Assembly: GCF_017676345.1 (NCBI RefSeq)
Contig: NZ_JAFFZM010000006.1
Span: 248,001 to 312,000 of the forward strand
Direction of reading: 5' to 3'
Source of the DNA: Streptomyces smyrnaeus
GTDB lineage: Bacteria; Actinomycetota; Actinomycetes; Streptomycetales; Streptomycetaceae
Length of the DNA stretch: 64,000 bases
The notes under the pieces were generated by a model, which saw only the letters and a program-made list of their open reading frames with translations, did not search any database and was not told the DNA's origin. Positions 39,421 through 47,454 of this stretch are shown one piece after another (within the stretch, counting starts at the first letter, position 1; the number at the start of each line of letters is the position of its first letter). The position numbers and the translations under genes were made by a program.

Positions 39421-39638
39421 GGTCGGTCACGCTACTCGACCGCACGTGCTGTGCGCGATTCGCCCCCGGATGGGGTGTTCGACAGTGGCGCGAGTATTCC
39501 CATTCTCGTGCTGCTCTCACCCTCGTGGCCGTACGGTAAGGCTGGGCGTCGCCGTCCGAGGTTGCGCGACTACGCGGTGATGTCCCTTCACCCCCAAGAG
39601 ACCCGGCTTCCGGGCCCGGGTCGCGAGAGGAGAAACCC

Positions 39639-40031
39639 ATGTCGCTCGACGTCCCACCTGCGCTGTTGGAACAGGCAGAGCGTGGCGAGGTGGATGAGGC
39701 GGCGTTCGTCGACTGCGTCCGCACCTCTCTCCCGTACGCCTGGGAGATGGTCAGTTCGCTCGTCGCGCAGTTGAAGGTGGACGGCGGGGAGTTCGCCGAC
39801 AACCAGACGCCGCCGCCGGATGAGCAGCGCCGGGGGCAATTGCTCCGTGCAATGGCCAGCGACGCCATCCGGGGTGCGCTGGAGCGTCACTTCGGTGTGC
39901 GGCTCGCTTTCCAGAACTGTCACCGGGTCGCTGTCTTCCCGCTGGACCCGTCGGTGGACGACCGGCTCGCCCGCTTCACTTCCATACGCGGTCAGCTCCT
40001 CAACCAGTCCCCCGAGCTGCGCGACTGCTGA
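39639..40031 (+). CDS. Small conserved actinobacterial protein (SCO5389 family)
   Basis: A 130-residue soluble protein starting MSLDVPPALLEQAERGEVDE. I recognise it as the family named after Streptomyces coelicolor SCO5389, which has no assigned function. It is mostly helical, with two Cys (VDCVRTSLPYAWEM and QNCHRVAVFPLD), and no membrane segment or catalytic motif I can name. ATG 39639 is preceded by AGAGGAGA. The gene is divergent from nucS, and this neighbour pair is conserved in Streptomyces, but I cannot link it to mismatch repair from the sequence. A hairpin lies 30 bp after its stop. Confidence 0.8.
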   Translation: MSLDVPPALLEQAERGEVDEAAFVDCVRTSLPYAWEMVSSLVAQLKVDGGEFADNQTPPPDEQRRGQLLRAMASDAIRGALERHFGVRLAFQNCHRVAVFPLDPSVDDRLARFTSIRGQLLNQSPELRDC

Positions 40032-40060
40032 GCCCCACCCACGGCGGACGGGGCCCTGAG

Positions 40061-40098
40061 GCGGTTGCGGCGGTGGAGTGTCGTCGCCGCAACCGCTT
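40061..40098. terminator. Inverted repeat between convergent genes
   Basis: A perfect 12-bp stem (40061-40072 with 40085-40096) with a 12-nt loop follows the SCO5389-family gene by 30 bp. Only TTCT follows. It probably ends that transcript and perhaps the monooxygenase transcript coming from the other side. Confidence 0.55.
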
Positions 40099-40227
40099 CT
40101 CGGCATGCCACCACGCGGGCGCCGCCCGCCGAGTGGGATCGCCCGCGGCAAGCGCCGCCTGCAACGTTTTTCAGCCTTTGCGACGCCGTCGGCTCGGGCC
40201 CGGGTCGCGGACCTGTCCGGCCTGCTC

Positions 40228-41310
40228 TCAGCCGAGCAGCGGCAGCACCTCACCGGCCAGCCGATGGACGTTGCGCAGCGTGGCGTCCCGGTCGCCGGTG
40301 CCCTCCACCAGCAGCGCGAACCGCTCGATGCCGGTGCGCTCCGCCGTCGCCGCGAGCCGTTCCGCGCACAACCGGGGCGTCCCCACCGGATGGAGCTCGC
40401 ACAGCAGCTCCGTGTAGCCGTTGGGGTCCCGCATCGGGCGCGGCCGGCCGTCGACGGTCACATGCTGGCCCAGCCCTTCGCGCAGCCAGCCGGGCATGGT
40501 TTTCGTCAGCAGCCGCCGTGCCTCCTCGAACGAGTCGCCGACCTGCACCACACCGGCCGACACATGCCGTCCCGCGGCCGCCTCCACCACCTCGGGCGGG
40601 TGGCCCGCCTCCAGCGCCGTACGCCGCCACAGGCGGGTCATGTCGGCCTTGTCCTCGTCCCCGCAGTGCATGCCCAGCAGCATGGGCAGCAGCCGCTCGG
40701 CAGCCAGCCGCACGGTCCCCGGCGAGGTGCAGGCGACGACCACACCGGGGCCGGCCCCCGGGCCGCCGTCCGCGCCCCTGGCCGGCCCGTCCGCGGCGAA
40801 CCCGGCGTCAGGGCCCGCGGCGTCCGGGCGGGGGACCACCTGGACCTCACGGAAGCGGTACCGCTCGCCGTCCGCGCCCACCCTCGGCTCGCGCAGCCAG
40901 CGCAGCAGCAGGTCCAGTGCCTCCGGGAAGCCCTCCTCGAACGCCTTCAGGCCGCCGCCGAACACCTCCAGATCCACCCAGGGGCCGCCGCGTCCGACGC
41001 CGAGCGTGAAGCGCCCCTGGGAAAGCAGATGGAGCAGTGCCGTCTGCTCGCCGAGCGTGACCGGATGCGCGTTGGGCAGCACACTGACGGCCGTGCCGAC
41101 GCCGATGTGCCGGGTACGCCCCAGCAGCAGCGCCGCGAGTGTGACCGCCGAGGGGCACACTCCGTAGGACACGAAGTGGTGTTCGGCCAGCCAGACATCG
41201 GCCAGCCCCGCCTCCTCCGCGGCCTCAGCGGTGCTCACCGCCCGCTCCAGCGCCTCACCCTGCCCCTGGCCCGGGAACTGTGCTCCCAGGACAAAAGCTC
41301 CAACTCGCAT
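40228..41310 (-). CDS. LLM-class flavin-dependent oxidoreductase
   Basis: Bacterial-luciferase-like TIM-barrel monooxygenase using reduced FMN or F420. Family motifs: MRVGAFVLGAQFPGQGQGEA at the start, ADVWLAEHHFVSYGVCPS (residues 37-54), IGVGTAVSVLPNAHPVTLGE and LSQGRFTLGVGRGGPWVDLE. The 360 residues include an insert rich in Ala/Asp/Gly (DAAGPDAGFAADGPARG) near 175 that is probably a disordered loop. ATG 41310 is used; the longer upstream frame is not protein-like. The gene stands alone, with a 310-bp divergent region before the next gene. The substrate cannot be predicted. Confidence 0.88.
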   Translation of the reverse strand: MRVGAFVLGAQFPGQGQGEALERAVSTAEAAEEAGLADVWLAEHHFVSYGVCPSAVTLAALLLGRTRHIGVGTAVSVLPNAHPVTLGEQTALLHLLSQGRFTLGVGRGGPWVDLEVFGGGLKAFEEGFPEALDLLLRWLREPRVGADGERYRFREVQVVPRPDAAGPDAGFAADGPARGADGGPGAGPGVVVACTSPGTVRLAAERLLPMLLGMHCGDEDKADMTRLWRRTALEAGHPPEVVEAAAGRHVSAGVVQVGDSFEEARRLLTKTMPGWLREGLGQHVTVDGRPRPMRDPNGYTELLCELHPVGTPRLCAERLAATAERTGIERFALLVEGTGDRDATLRNVHRLAGEVLPLLG

Positions 41311-41620
41311 TCCCCACCGCCCTCGTGACTGCCCGCGGCCGTCCGGCCCGGCCCGGGCTGGGCGTTCCGGAAGGCCGGACACCCTACCCGGCACTAACGC
41401 CGGACATGTGCCGAAGGCACGGCCTGACAGGCCATTCATCAGATGAACGCCGATCGGCCGTCGCCTGTGGACAGCCGCGAGCGGTCGTCGGCCACCTGCG
41501 TAGGCTGGAACGCGTACGGCCGCCGCGCCGCACGCACCCCGAGGCGTCACTCGCGCTGCCGGGCGGTGCTGCGGGCGGCCGTCGGCCCGTCCACCGCCGT
41601 CGACCCTCCGAGGTGCCCAC
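41311..41620. other. Divergent intergenic region with a short palindrome
   Basis: No gene is seen. TTCATC (41435-41440) and GATGAA (41442-41447) form a 13-bp palindrome around a central A, about 125 bp upstream of the monooxygenase start. It may be an operator for that gene or for the small protein gene at 41621. Promoter boxes are not obvious. Confidence 0.4.
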
Positions 41621-41983
41621 GTGTCCCCGCGTCGTAACCGCTCCCGCAGCGGCGCAGTCAACTCGGCCAAGGCCGCCCGCACCGGCTCCGGGGTGCGGCG
41701 CGGTGGTGAGGAGCGCAGCGAGCGGGAGCGCTACGGCCTGGAGCGCACCGAGGACTGGCGGGGCGAGGAGTGGGCGGTCCGCCAGATAAGCGGCGGCGCG
41801 GCGGTCAAGCACTACCGGTGCCCCGGCTGTGACCAGGAGATTCCCCCCGGTGTTCCGCACGTCGTCGCCTGGCCGCTGGAGGGCGATGTGGCCGACCGTC
41901 GGCACTGGCACCGCGCCTGCTGGAACGCACGGGACCGCCGGAGTGCCAGACTCCAGCGGTCCCGTAACGCGCCGCGCTATTGA
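41621..41983 (+). CDS. Small basic protein with a putative zinc-binding motif
   Basis: A 120-residue, very basic protein. The N-terminus is Arg/Ser-rich and likely disordered (MSPRRNRSRSGAVNSAKAAR). The C-terminal half has CPGCDQEI followed by HVVAWPLEGD and RRHWHRACWN, a C-x2-C...H-x2-x-C arrangement that suggests a zinc site. Family members are often labelled ATP/GTP-binding proteins in Streptomyces genomes, but I see no nucleotide-binding motif. GTG 41621 is the start. It may bind nucleic acid. The conserved region is limited to residues 60-105. Function unknown. Confidence 0.7.
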   Translation: MSPRRNRSRSGAVNSAKAARTGSGVRRGGEERSERERYGLERTEDWRGEEWAVRQISGGAAVKHYRCPGCDQEIPPGVPHVVAWPLEGDVADRRHWHRACWNARDRRSARLQRSRNAPRY

Positions 41984-42027
41984 GGGTCGGGCCGGTCGGC
42001 CGCCGCCCCGTGCGGTGATGCCCGCCG

Positions 42028-42936
42028 CTACACGTCGCGCTTGTGCAGCAGGGCGTAGGCCACCCCGAGGATGATCAGCGTGACGACGGCCAGGCCACCG
42101 AGCAGCGGCCAGCCCGTGGCGTCCTGGTCCTCGGTCATGGGGATGCGGTAGAGGGAGGCGAGCCCGTTGAGCGGGGAGTACTCCAACAGGAAGTCGCGGA
42201 CGTCCTTCAGGGCCTCGCCCGCCATGAACAGCGCCATCACCAGCGGCAGCAGGACGACGCCCATCATGGTGGTGATCGCGCCCGCCGAGTGCCGCAGCAG
42301 TGCGCCGACCGCCAGCGACAGCAGCCCGAGCAGGGCCACATACAGCCCGGCGCCGACGGTGGCGCCCAGCCACTCGCCGCCGGAGGCGACCAGCTTCCCT
42401 CCTTCGAAGGACCCGCCGAAGTTGCTGTCGCTCACGTACGAGGGACGCGTCTGGTCGCTCAGCAGCGCGGAGTTGATCAGCGCGGTGAGGGTGCAGGCCA
42501 GCGTCGTCATCACGAACGCCAGCACGAAGAAGACCACGGCCTTGGCCAGCAGCACCCGTCCCCGCTGCGGGCAGGCGGTGAGGGTGGTGCGGATCATGCC
42601 GGTGCCGTACTCGGAGGTGACCACCAGTACACCGAGGGTGATCACGCAGAGCTGGCCCAGCATGAGCCCGAACAGGCCGCTGGAGAGCAGCGGCATCCCG
42701 GTGTAGTCGTCACCGCTCAGCGCCATGGCGGTCAGCAGGCCGATACCGACGACGAGTACGAACATCACGCTGAGCGTCCACACCGTGGAGCGAACGGTGC
42801 GGATCTTGGTCCACTCCGAGACGAGCGCGTGACCGAGGTGGGTACGCGCCATCGGAATGGGCGAGTTGTAGGGGGCGATGCCGTTCGGCCAGTTCGCCTG
42901 CCCAGCCGCCTGGCCCTCGTACTGCTGGGTGCTCAT
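42028..42936 (-). CDS. ABC-2 type transporter permease (second module)
   Basis: A 302-residue permease with six hydrophobic segments. After a 30-residue cytoplasmic Gln/Asn/Pro tail comes ALVSEWTKIRTVRSTVWTL, the hallmark amphipathic start of this permease family, then GMIRTTLTACPQRGRVLLAK in the first cytoplasmic loop. ATG 42936 overlaps the stop of the ATPase gene by one base (TGATG). The same layout is repeated at 44269-45039, so the two modules are duplicates. The direction and substrate of transport are unknown; related proteins export peptides or lipids in cell-envelope stress. Confidence 0.88.
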   Translation of the reverse strand: MSTQQYEGQAAGQANWPNGIAPYNSPIPMARTHLGHALVSEWTKIRTVRSTVWTLSVMFVLVVGIGLLTAMALSGDDYTGMPLLSSGLFGLMLGQLCVITLGVLVVTSEYGTGMIRTTLTACPQRGRVLLAKAVVFFVLAFVMTTLACTLTALINSALLSDQTRPSYVSDSNFGGSFEGGKLVASGGEWLGATVGAGLYVALLGLLSLAVGALLRHSAGAITTMMGVVLLPLVMALFMAGEALKDVRDFLLEYSPLNGLASLYRIPMTEDQDATGWPLLGGLAVVTLIILGVAYALLHKRDV

Positions 42937-44132
42937 CAGGCGTCCTCGCCTTCGTTCTTGGTGGTGCTGCTCGTGCTGCTGCCGGCGGCGCCGGCCGGGG
43001 GCTGCTGCGCACGCATCTGGAGCGTGCCGCCCTCCGGAGCGCCCGGCTGCGGTGCCTGCTGCGGTACCGGCTGCTGGGCCACGTACGGGTTGCCCTGCGG
43101 GGCCGGCGGCATCTGCGCAGCCGCCCCCGGTACCGGCGCCGCCTGCGGCGGTACCGTGCCGGGCACCGCCATTCCCGGGGCCCCGGCGGGCTGTTGCAGC
43201 CCCGCGCGCATGTCGGTCGTCGAGCGGTAGTCCACCGAGCCCTGGGTGAGCCTCATATACGCCTCTTCGAGGGAGGCCTGATGCGGCGACAGTTCCCACA
43301 GCCGGACGTCCGCGCTGTGCGCCAGGTCGCTGATGCGCGGCAGCGGCAGCCCGGTGACGCGCAGGGCGCCGTCGTTCTCGGGCTGCGCCTGGCCGCCCGC
43401 CTCCTGCAGCGCCACGATCAGCTTCTCGCGCTGCTCCGGCTCGGTGTCCGGGGTGCGCACCCGGGCGAACCCGACGGAGTTGCGCTCGATGAACTCCTGC
43501 ACGGACATGTCGGCCATCAACTGACCGCGTCCGATGACGATGAGGTGGTCGGCGGTCTGTGCCATTTCGCTCATCAGATGGCTGGAGACGAAGACCGTGC
43601 GGCCCTCGCTCGCCAGTCGCCGCATCAGGTTGCGGACCCACAGGATGCCCTCCGGGTCGAGGCCGTTGACCGGCTCGTCGAAGAGCAGCACCTGAGGGTC
43701 GCCGAGCAGCGCGGCCGCGATCCCCAGGCGCTGGCCCATGCCGAGCGAGAAGCCCTTGGAGCGCTTCTTGCCGACCTCCTGGAGGCCCACGACGCCCAGC
43801 ACCTCATCGACCCTGCGGGCCGGAATGCCGGACAGCTGGGCGAGGGAGAGCAGATGGTTGCGTGCGCTGCGACCGCCGTGCACGGCCTTCGCGTCGAGGA
43901 GCGCACCGACCTGGCGGGGTGCGTTGGGCAGGCCGCGGAAAGCGTGGCCGCCCACGGTCACCCGGCCGGACGTCGGCGTGTCCAGCCCCAGGATCATGCG
44001 CATCGTGGTCGATTTCCCGGAGCCGTTGGGCCCCAGAAACCCGGTCACGGCCCCCGGCCGCACCTGGAAGGACAGGTTGTACACGGCCGTCTTGGCGCCG
44101 TAGCGCTTCGTCAGGCCGTACGCCTCGATCAT
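42936..44132 (-). CDS. ABC transporter ATPase with a proline/glutamine-rich C-terminal extension
   Basis: Walker A is GFLGPNGSGKSTTMRM (about residue 31), followed by a signature variant FSLGMGQRLGIAAAL (about 133), Walker B VLLFDEPVNGLDPEG, and the switch segment VFVSSHLMSEMAQTA. The ABC signature reads SLGMGQ rather than LSGGQ, typical of bacitracin-resistance-like BcrA relatives. The protein has 398 residues; the last 90 (after about 305) are Pro/Gln/Ala-rich and probably disordered. ATG 44132 is used. It forms a pair with the permease gene, overlapped by one base. A perfect 11-bp-stem hairpin upstream separates it from the second module. Confidence 0.9.
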   Translation of the reverse strand: MIEAYGLTKRYGAKTAVYNLSFQVRPGAVTGFLGPNGSGKSTTMRMILGLDTPTSGRVTVGGHAFRGLPNAPRQVGALLDAKAVHGGRSARNHLLSLAQLSGIPARRVDEVLGVVGLQEVGKKRSKGFSLGMGQRLGIAAALLGDPQVLLFDEPVNGLDPEGILWVRNLMRRLASEGRTVFVSSHLMSEMAQTADHLIVIGRGQLMADMSVQEFIERNSVGFARVRTPDTEPEQREKLIVALQEAGGQAQPENDGALRVTGLPLPRISDLAHSADVRLWELSPHQASLEEAYMRLTQGSVDYRSTTDMRAGLQQPAGAPGMAVPGTVPPQAAPVPGAAAQMPPAPQGNPYVAQQPVPQQAPQPGAPEGGTLQMRAQQPPAGAAGSSTSSTTKNEGEDA

Positions 44133-44215
44133 CCTTTGCCCTTGGACGCAGTTCGGGGCTCGATCGCCCCCGGACATGGCCTAGGAGGCTACGGGGCCCC
44201 GAATCGGTTCCATCA

Positions 44216-44240
44216 GGCGGCCCCCCTGAGGGGGGCCGCC
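44216..44240. terminator. Hairpin between the two ABC modules
   Basis: GGCGGCCCCCC (44216-44226) and GGGGGGCCGCC (44230-44240) form a perfect 11-bp stem with TGA as loop. It lies 28 bp past the stop of the upstream module's permease gene (read on the minus strand). It probably ends the first module's transcript before the second begins. Confidence 0.65.
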
Positions 44241-44268
44241 TTCTTGGGCAATCGTGGGTAAGTGCGGC

Positions 44269-45039
44269 TCAGGCGTCCCGCTTCTTGAGCACGATGAAGC
44301 CCGCCACCAGTGCGGCCGCCGTCCACGCCACCATGATCAACAGCCCCTCCCAGGGGCCGTACGGGCGGTCCAGCGTCTCCGGCACCACGGCCATCACCGT
44401 CGTGCCCGCCTGGTCCGGAAGGTACTGGCCGACCTTCTTGGTGGCCTCCACATTGCCGAGGATGTTGGAGATCAGGAAGAAGAACGGCATCAGGATCGCG
44501 AACGCCAGCAGCGGACTGCGCAGGACGAAGGTGATCCCGACGGCGAACATGGCGATCAGCGCCATGTACAGGCCGCCGCCGACAACGGCGCGCAGCACCC
44601 CCGGGTCGCCGATGCCCACCCCGTGCGAGCCCAGCAGGGCCTGGCCCAGGAAGAACGCGCAGAAGCTGGTGAGCATGCCGACGACCAGCACCAGGACGCC
44701 CGCGATCAGCACCTTGCACCACAGGAACGTGCCCCGCTGCGGCACCGCGGCCAGTGAGTTGCGGATCATGCCGGTGCTGTACTCGGCCGACACGATGAGC
44801 ACGCCGAACGCGATCATCGCCAGCTGCCCGAGGCCCATACCGGCGAAGCTGGTGTAGGTGGCGTCGAAGGTGAGCCGGTCCCCGGTGGACATGTCGTCGA
44901 ACGTGGAGGCGGTCACCGCGCAGATCAGCGCGCCCAGACCGACGGAGACGATCAGCGCCGTGGCGAGTGTCCAGACGGTGGAGTGTACGGAGCGGACCTT
45001 CGTCCACTCGGACTTGAGTACCCGGGTGGTGTGGTTCAT
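44269..45039 (-). CDS. ABC-2 type transporter permease (first module)
   Basis: A 256-residue permease with six hydrophobic segments. It starts MNHTTRVLKSEWTKVRSVHS, then carries GMIRNSLAAVPQRGTFLWCK after the second helix, aligned with the same loop in the permease at 42028. ATG 45039 lies two bases after the ATPase stop; an alternative TTG at 45045 overlaps that stop. The lack of the N-terminal Gln/Asn-rich tail of its paralogue is the main difference. It ends KKRDA, as the paralogue ends HKRDV, further showing common origin. Confidence 0.87.
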   Translation of the reverse strand: MNHTTRVLKSEWTKVRSVHSTVWTLATALIVSVGLGALICAVTASTFDDMSTGDRLTFDATYTSFAGMGLGQLAMIAFGVLIVSAEYSTGMIRNSLAAVPQRGTFLWCKVLIAGVLVLVVGMLTSFCAFFLGQALLGSHGVGIGDPGVLRAVVGGGLYMALIAMFAVGITFVLRSPLLAFAILMPFFFLISNILGNVEATKKVGQYLPDQAGTTVMAVVPETLDRPYGPWEGLLIMVAWTAAALVAGFIVLKKRDA

Positions 45040-45041
45040 TC

Positions 45042-46076
45042 TCAACGCCCCCTCTTCCAGTCCTCGCCCCAGGCGGGGGGTGCCTGCCCCGGCTGCGGCG
45101 GTGGCGCTGCGCCGCCCGGCGGTGGAGCGGCACCCGGGGGCGTCTGCGGCAGCTGCGTGCCGTCGGCACCGGGCGCGTAGGCGTGGTACTCGACGCTCTG
45201 GGCCGTCAGCCGCATGAACGCCTCCTCCAGTGAGGCCCGCTGGGTGCTCAGCTCGTGCAGCACCACCCCGTTCGCGGCGGCGAGCTCGCCGATCCGCGGC
45301 GCTTCCCCGCCGTCCACCTCCAAGGCGCCGTCCCCGCCGGTGACCGGCCTGAGACCGGCCTCGACGAGCACGTCCCGCATCCGCTCCGGCTCAGGGGTGC
45401 GGACCCGCACGTGCGTGCGGGAGTTCTCCGCGATGAACTGCGACATCGAGGTGTCCGCCAGCAGCTTGCCCTGGCCGATGACGACCAGGTGCTCGGCGGT
45501 CTGTGCCATTTCGCTCATCAGATGGCTGGAGACGAAGACCGTGCGGCCCTCCCGGGCCAGCTGCTGCATCAGATTGCGGATCCAGTGGATGCCCTCCGGA
45601 TCGAGGCCGTTGACCGGCTCGTCGAACATCAGGATGCGCGGGTCGCCCAACAGCGCGGCTGCGATCCCGAGCCGCTGCCCCATGCCGAGCGAGAAGCCCT
45701 TGGGCCGCTTGCGGGCCACCTCCTGCAGGCCCACCATCTCCAGCACCTCGCCCACCCGGCGCTCGGGGATGCCGTTGGACTGCGCCAGGCACAGCAGGTG
45801 GTCGTAAGCTCTGCGGCCGCCGTGGACGCCCTTGGCCTCCAGCAGCGCACCGATACTGTTGAGCGGTTCTCGCAGCTCCCCGTAGTGCTTGCCCTCGATA
45901 CGCACATCGCCCCGGGTCGGGGCGTCGAGGCCGAGCACCATCCGCATGGTCGTCGACTTGCCCGCGCCGTTCGGGCCCAGGAAGCCGGTGACCGTACCCG
46001 GACGTACGGTGAAGCTGAGACCGTCGACAGCGAGCTTGTCGCCGTACCGCTTGGTGAGGTCTTCCAGCTCGATCAT
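45042..46076 (-). CDS. ABC transporter ATPase (first module)
   Basis: A 344-residue ATPase. Walker A GFLGPNGAGKSTTMRM, signature FSLGMGQRLGIAAALLGDP, Walker B ILMFDEPVNGLDPEG and switch VFVSSHLMSEMAQTA are nearly identical to those of the paralogue at 42936. A C-terminal Pro/Gly tail of 40 residues is shorter than in that protein. ATG 46076 opens the operon, with a recognisable promoter (TTCGCA-17-GATAAT) about 50 bp upstream and a hairpin whose arm overlaps it. The two ATPase genes share a 59-bp block of identical DNA, which points to duplication with gene conversion. Confidence 0.9.
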   Translation of the reverse strand: MIELEDLTKRYGDKLAVDGLSFTVRPGTVTGFLGPNGAGKSTTMRMVLGLDAPTRGDVRIEGKHYGELREPLNSIGALLEAKGVHGGRRAYDHLLCLAQSNGIPERRVGEVLEMVGLQEVARKRPKGFSLGMGQRLGIAAALLGDPRILMFDEPVNGLDPEGIHWIRNLMQQLAREGRTVFVSSHLMSEMAQTAEHLVVIGQGKLLADTSMSQFIAENSRTHVRVRTPEPERMRDVLVEAGLRPVTGGDGALEVDGGEAPRIGELAAANGVVLHELSTQRASLEEAFMRLTAQSVEYHAYAPGADGTQLPQTPPGAAPPPGGAAPPPQPGQAPPAWGEDWKRGR

Positions 46077-46120
46077 TCTTCGACGCTAAGGGCCTGCCCG
46101 CGCACTCGCCACTTGTGCGC

Positions 46121-46149
46121 ATTATCCGCACATCACCCGCACATGCGAA
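46121..46149 (-). promoter_or_regulatory. Promoter of the first ABC module
   Basis: Read on the minus strand, TTCGCA (46149-46144) and GATAAT (46126-46121) are 17 bp apart, a good match to a sigma-70-like (HrdB) promoter. The start site would be about 40 nt before the ATPase ATG. Two direct CGCACAT words (46127-46133 and 46138-46144) lie between the boxes. Confidence 0.6.
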
Positions 46150-46180
46150 ACGGGCCGCACCGTGTGGTGCGGCCCGTTTC
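46147..46180. terminator. Terminator after filP overlapping the next promoter
   Basis: A perfect 14-bp stem (46147-46160 and 46167-46180) with loop CGTGTG. The arm ends in TTTC on the minus strand. It lies 170 bp past the filP stop. Its low-coordinate arm contains the -35 box of the ABC promoter, so ending filP and starting the ABC operon use the same bases. Confidence 0.7.
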
Positions 46181-46350
46181 ATGTGCGCCATCACTTTCCG
46201 CCGCAGCGGTGGCCAACTCCCATGGCCTGTCCGGCGGTGCCGAGCGAACCCGGGGGTTGCGCCGGGCACGGCACCGCCGGTCTGCGCCGTGGAGCGCCTC
46301 GCCGTCGCGGCGGCAAGGGAGCTGGGCCTGGGGAATGCCCCGCGCAGCGG

Positions 46351-47301
46351 TCAGCGGGACTGCTGGGCCGGCACGGAGCGGCCGGCGGCCTCCTCGTCCG
46401 CGACCTCCTCGCCGGGCTGGCCCGCGGCCGCCACGGCGGCGCCGGTCAGCGTGGCCAGCATCTCGCGCACGTTGGTGAGCTGTGCGTTGATGCTGTCGCG
46501 GCGGTTGGTGAGCGCTGCCAGCTCGCGCTCGGACTCGCTGCGCACCCGGTCGGCCTTCGCGTTGGCGTCGGCGACGATGTCCTCGGCCTGGCGCTGGGCG
46601 GTCTCGACGGTCTGGCGGGCGCGGCGCTCCGCGTCCGTGCGCAGCTTCTCGGCCTCCAGGCGCAGCTGCTCGGCGCGGTGCTCGATCTCGGCGAGCCGCT
46701 TCTCGGCCTTCGCCTGACGGGAGGCCAGGTCGCGCTCGGACTGCTCGCGCCGCTTGGCGAGGTTGGTCTCGAAGTCGGCCGCGGCCTGAGCCGCCTTGGC
46801 GCGGGTGTCCTCGAAGAGGGTGTCGGCCTCCTCGCGCTTGGACTGGGCGTCCTTCTCCGCCTCGCTGCGCAGCGAAGCGGCCTCGCTCTTCGCCTTGTCG
46901 ACGATGCGGGAGCCCTCTTCCTCGGCCTTCGCCTTGCGCTCGGCGGCGAACGCCTCGGCGTCGTTGCGCACCTGCTGCGCCGCGCCCTCGGCGAGCTCGC
47001 GGTGCTGCTCGGCGGCGCGACGGGCCTCCTCGCGCAGGTCCTTGGCCTCTTCCTCCGCGAGACGGAGGATCTTCTCGACTCGGGCGCCCAGCCCGGCGTA
47101 CGACGGCTCGGCGTCATTGACCTGAGCCTGGGCATTCTGCGTTTCGAGGTGCAGTTCCTCGATGCGCTTTTCCAGAGAGGTGATACGGGCCAGGGCGCTG
47201 TCACGGTCGGCGACGAGCTTCGTGATGCGGTCGTCCACCTGCCCGCGGTCGTAGCCACGCCGCACGAGCTCGAAGCCGAAGGGGGAGGAAGTGTCGCTCA
47301 T
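46351..47301 (-). CDS. filP: Intermediate-filament-like cytoskeletal protein FilP
   Basis: FilP forms cytoplasmic filaments below the growing hyphal tip and gives cells stiffness. The 316-residue protein starts MSDTSSPFGFELVRRGYDRG, the DivIVA-like N-terminal motif, followed by a coiled coil from about 25 to 280 rich in Ala, Glu, Arg and Lys, with the non-heptad repeat pattern reported for FilP and Scy. The C-terminus is a short acidic tail. From memory this is the Streptomyces coelicolor SCO5396 gene, with scy next to it, as here. ATG 47301 follows AGGAAC. A TAGGAT -10-like box lies 52-57 bp upstream. Confidence 0.93.
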   Translation of the reverse strand: MSDTSSPFGFELVRRGYDRGQVDDRITKLVADRDSALARITSLEKRIEELHLETQNAQAQVNDAEPSYAGLGARVEKILRLAEEEAKDLREEARRAAEQHRELAEGAAQQVRNDAEAFAAERKAKAEEEGSRIVDKAKSEAASLRSEAEKDAQSKREEADTLFEDTRAKAAQAAADFETNLAKRREQSERDLASRQAKAEKRLAEIEHRAEQLRLEAEKLRTDAERRARQTVETAQRQAEDIVADANAKADRVRSESERELAALTNRRDSINAQLTNVREMLATLTGAAVAAAGQPGEEVADEEAAGRSVPAQQSR

Positions 47302-47352
47302 GGGGTTCCTGTCGAGTCAGACGGGTTATCAGACGGGGGAGTGATAGAGGGA

Positions 47353-47358
47353 ATCCTA
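47353..47358 (-). promoter_or_regulatory. Possible -10 box of filP
   Basis: TAGGAT on the minus strand lies 52-57 bp before the filP ATG. The matching -35 region (CGATGA, 17 bp upstream) is weak. It sits in the 125-bp gap after scy, so filP may be transcribed alone as well as with scy. Confidence 0.35.
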
Positions 47359-47417
47359 GGGGCCGAAGCGGCGTGTCATCGAGCTTATGCGGGTTTGATC
47401 TGGAGAATGTGCCCTCA

Positions 47418-47454
47418 TTCGAGTGGCTAACTCTCCGCACTCTTGCCACTCGAA
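47418..47454 (-). terminator. Inverted repeat spanning the scy stop codon
   Basis: TTCGAGTGGC (47418-47427) and GCCACTCGAA (47445-47454) are perfect 10-bp arms with a 17-nt loop that contains the scy TAG stop. It could be a weak terminator, an RNA processing site or an attenuation point between scy and filP. Confidence 0.5.
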
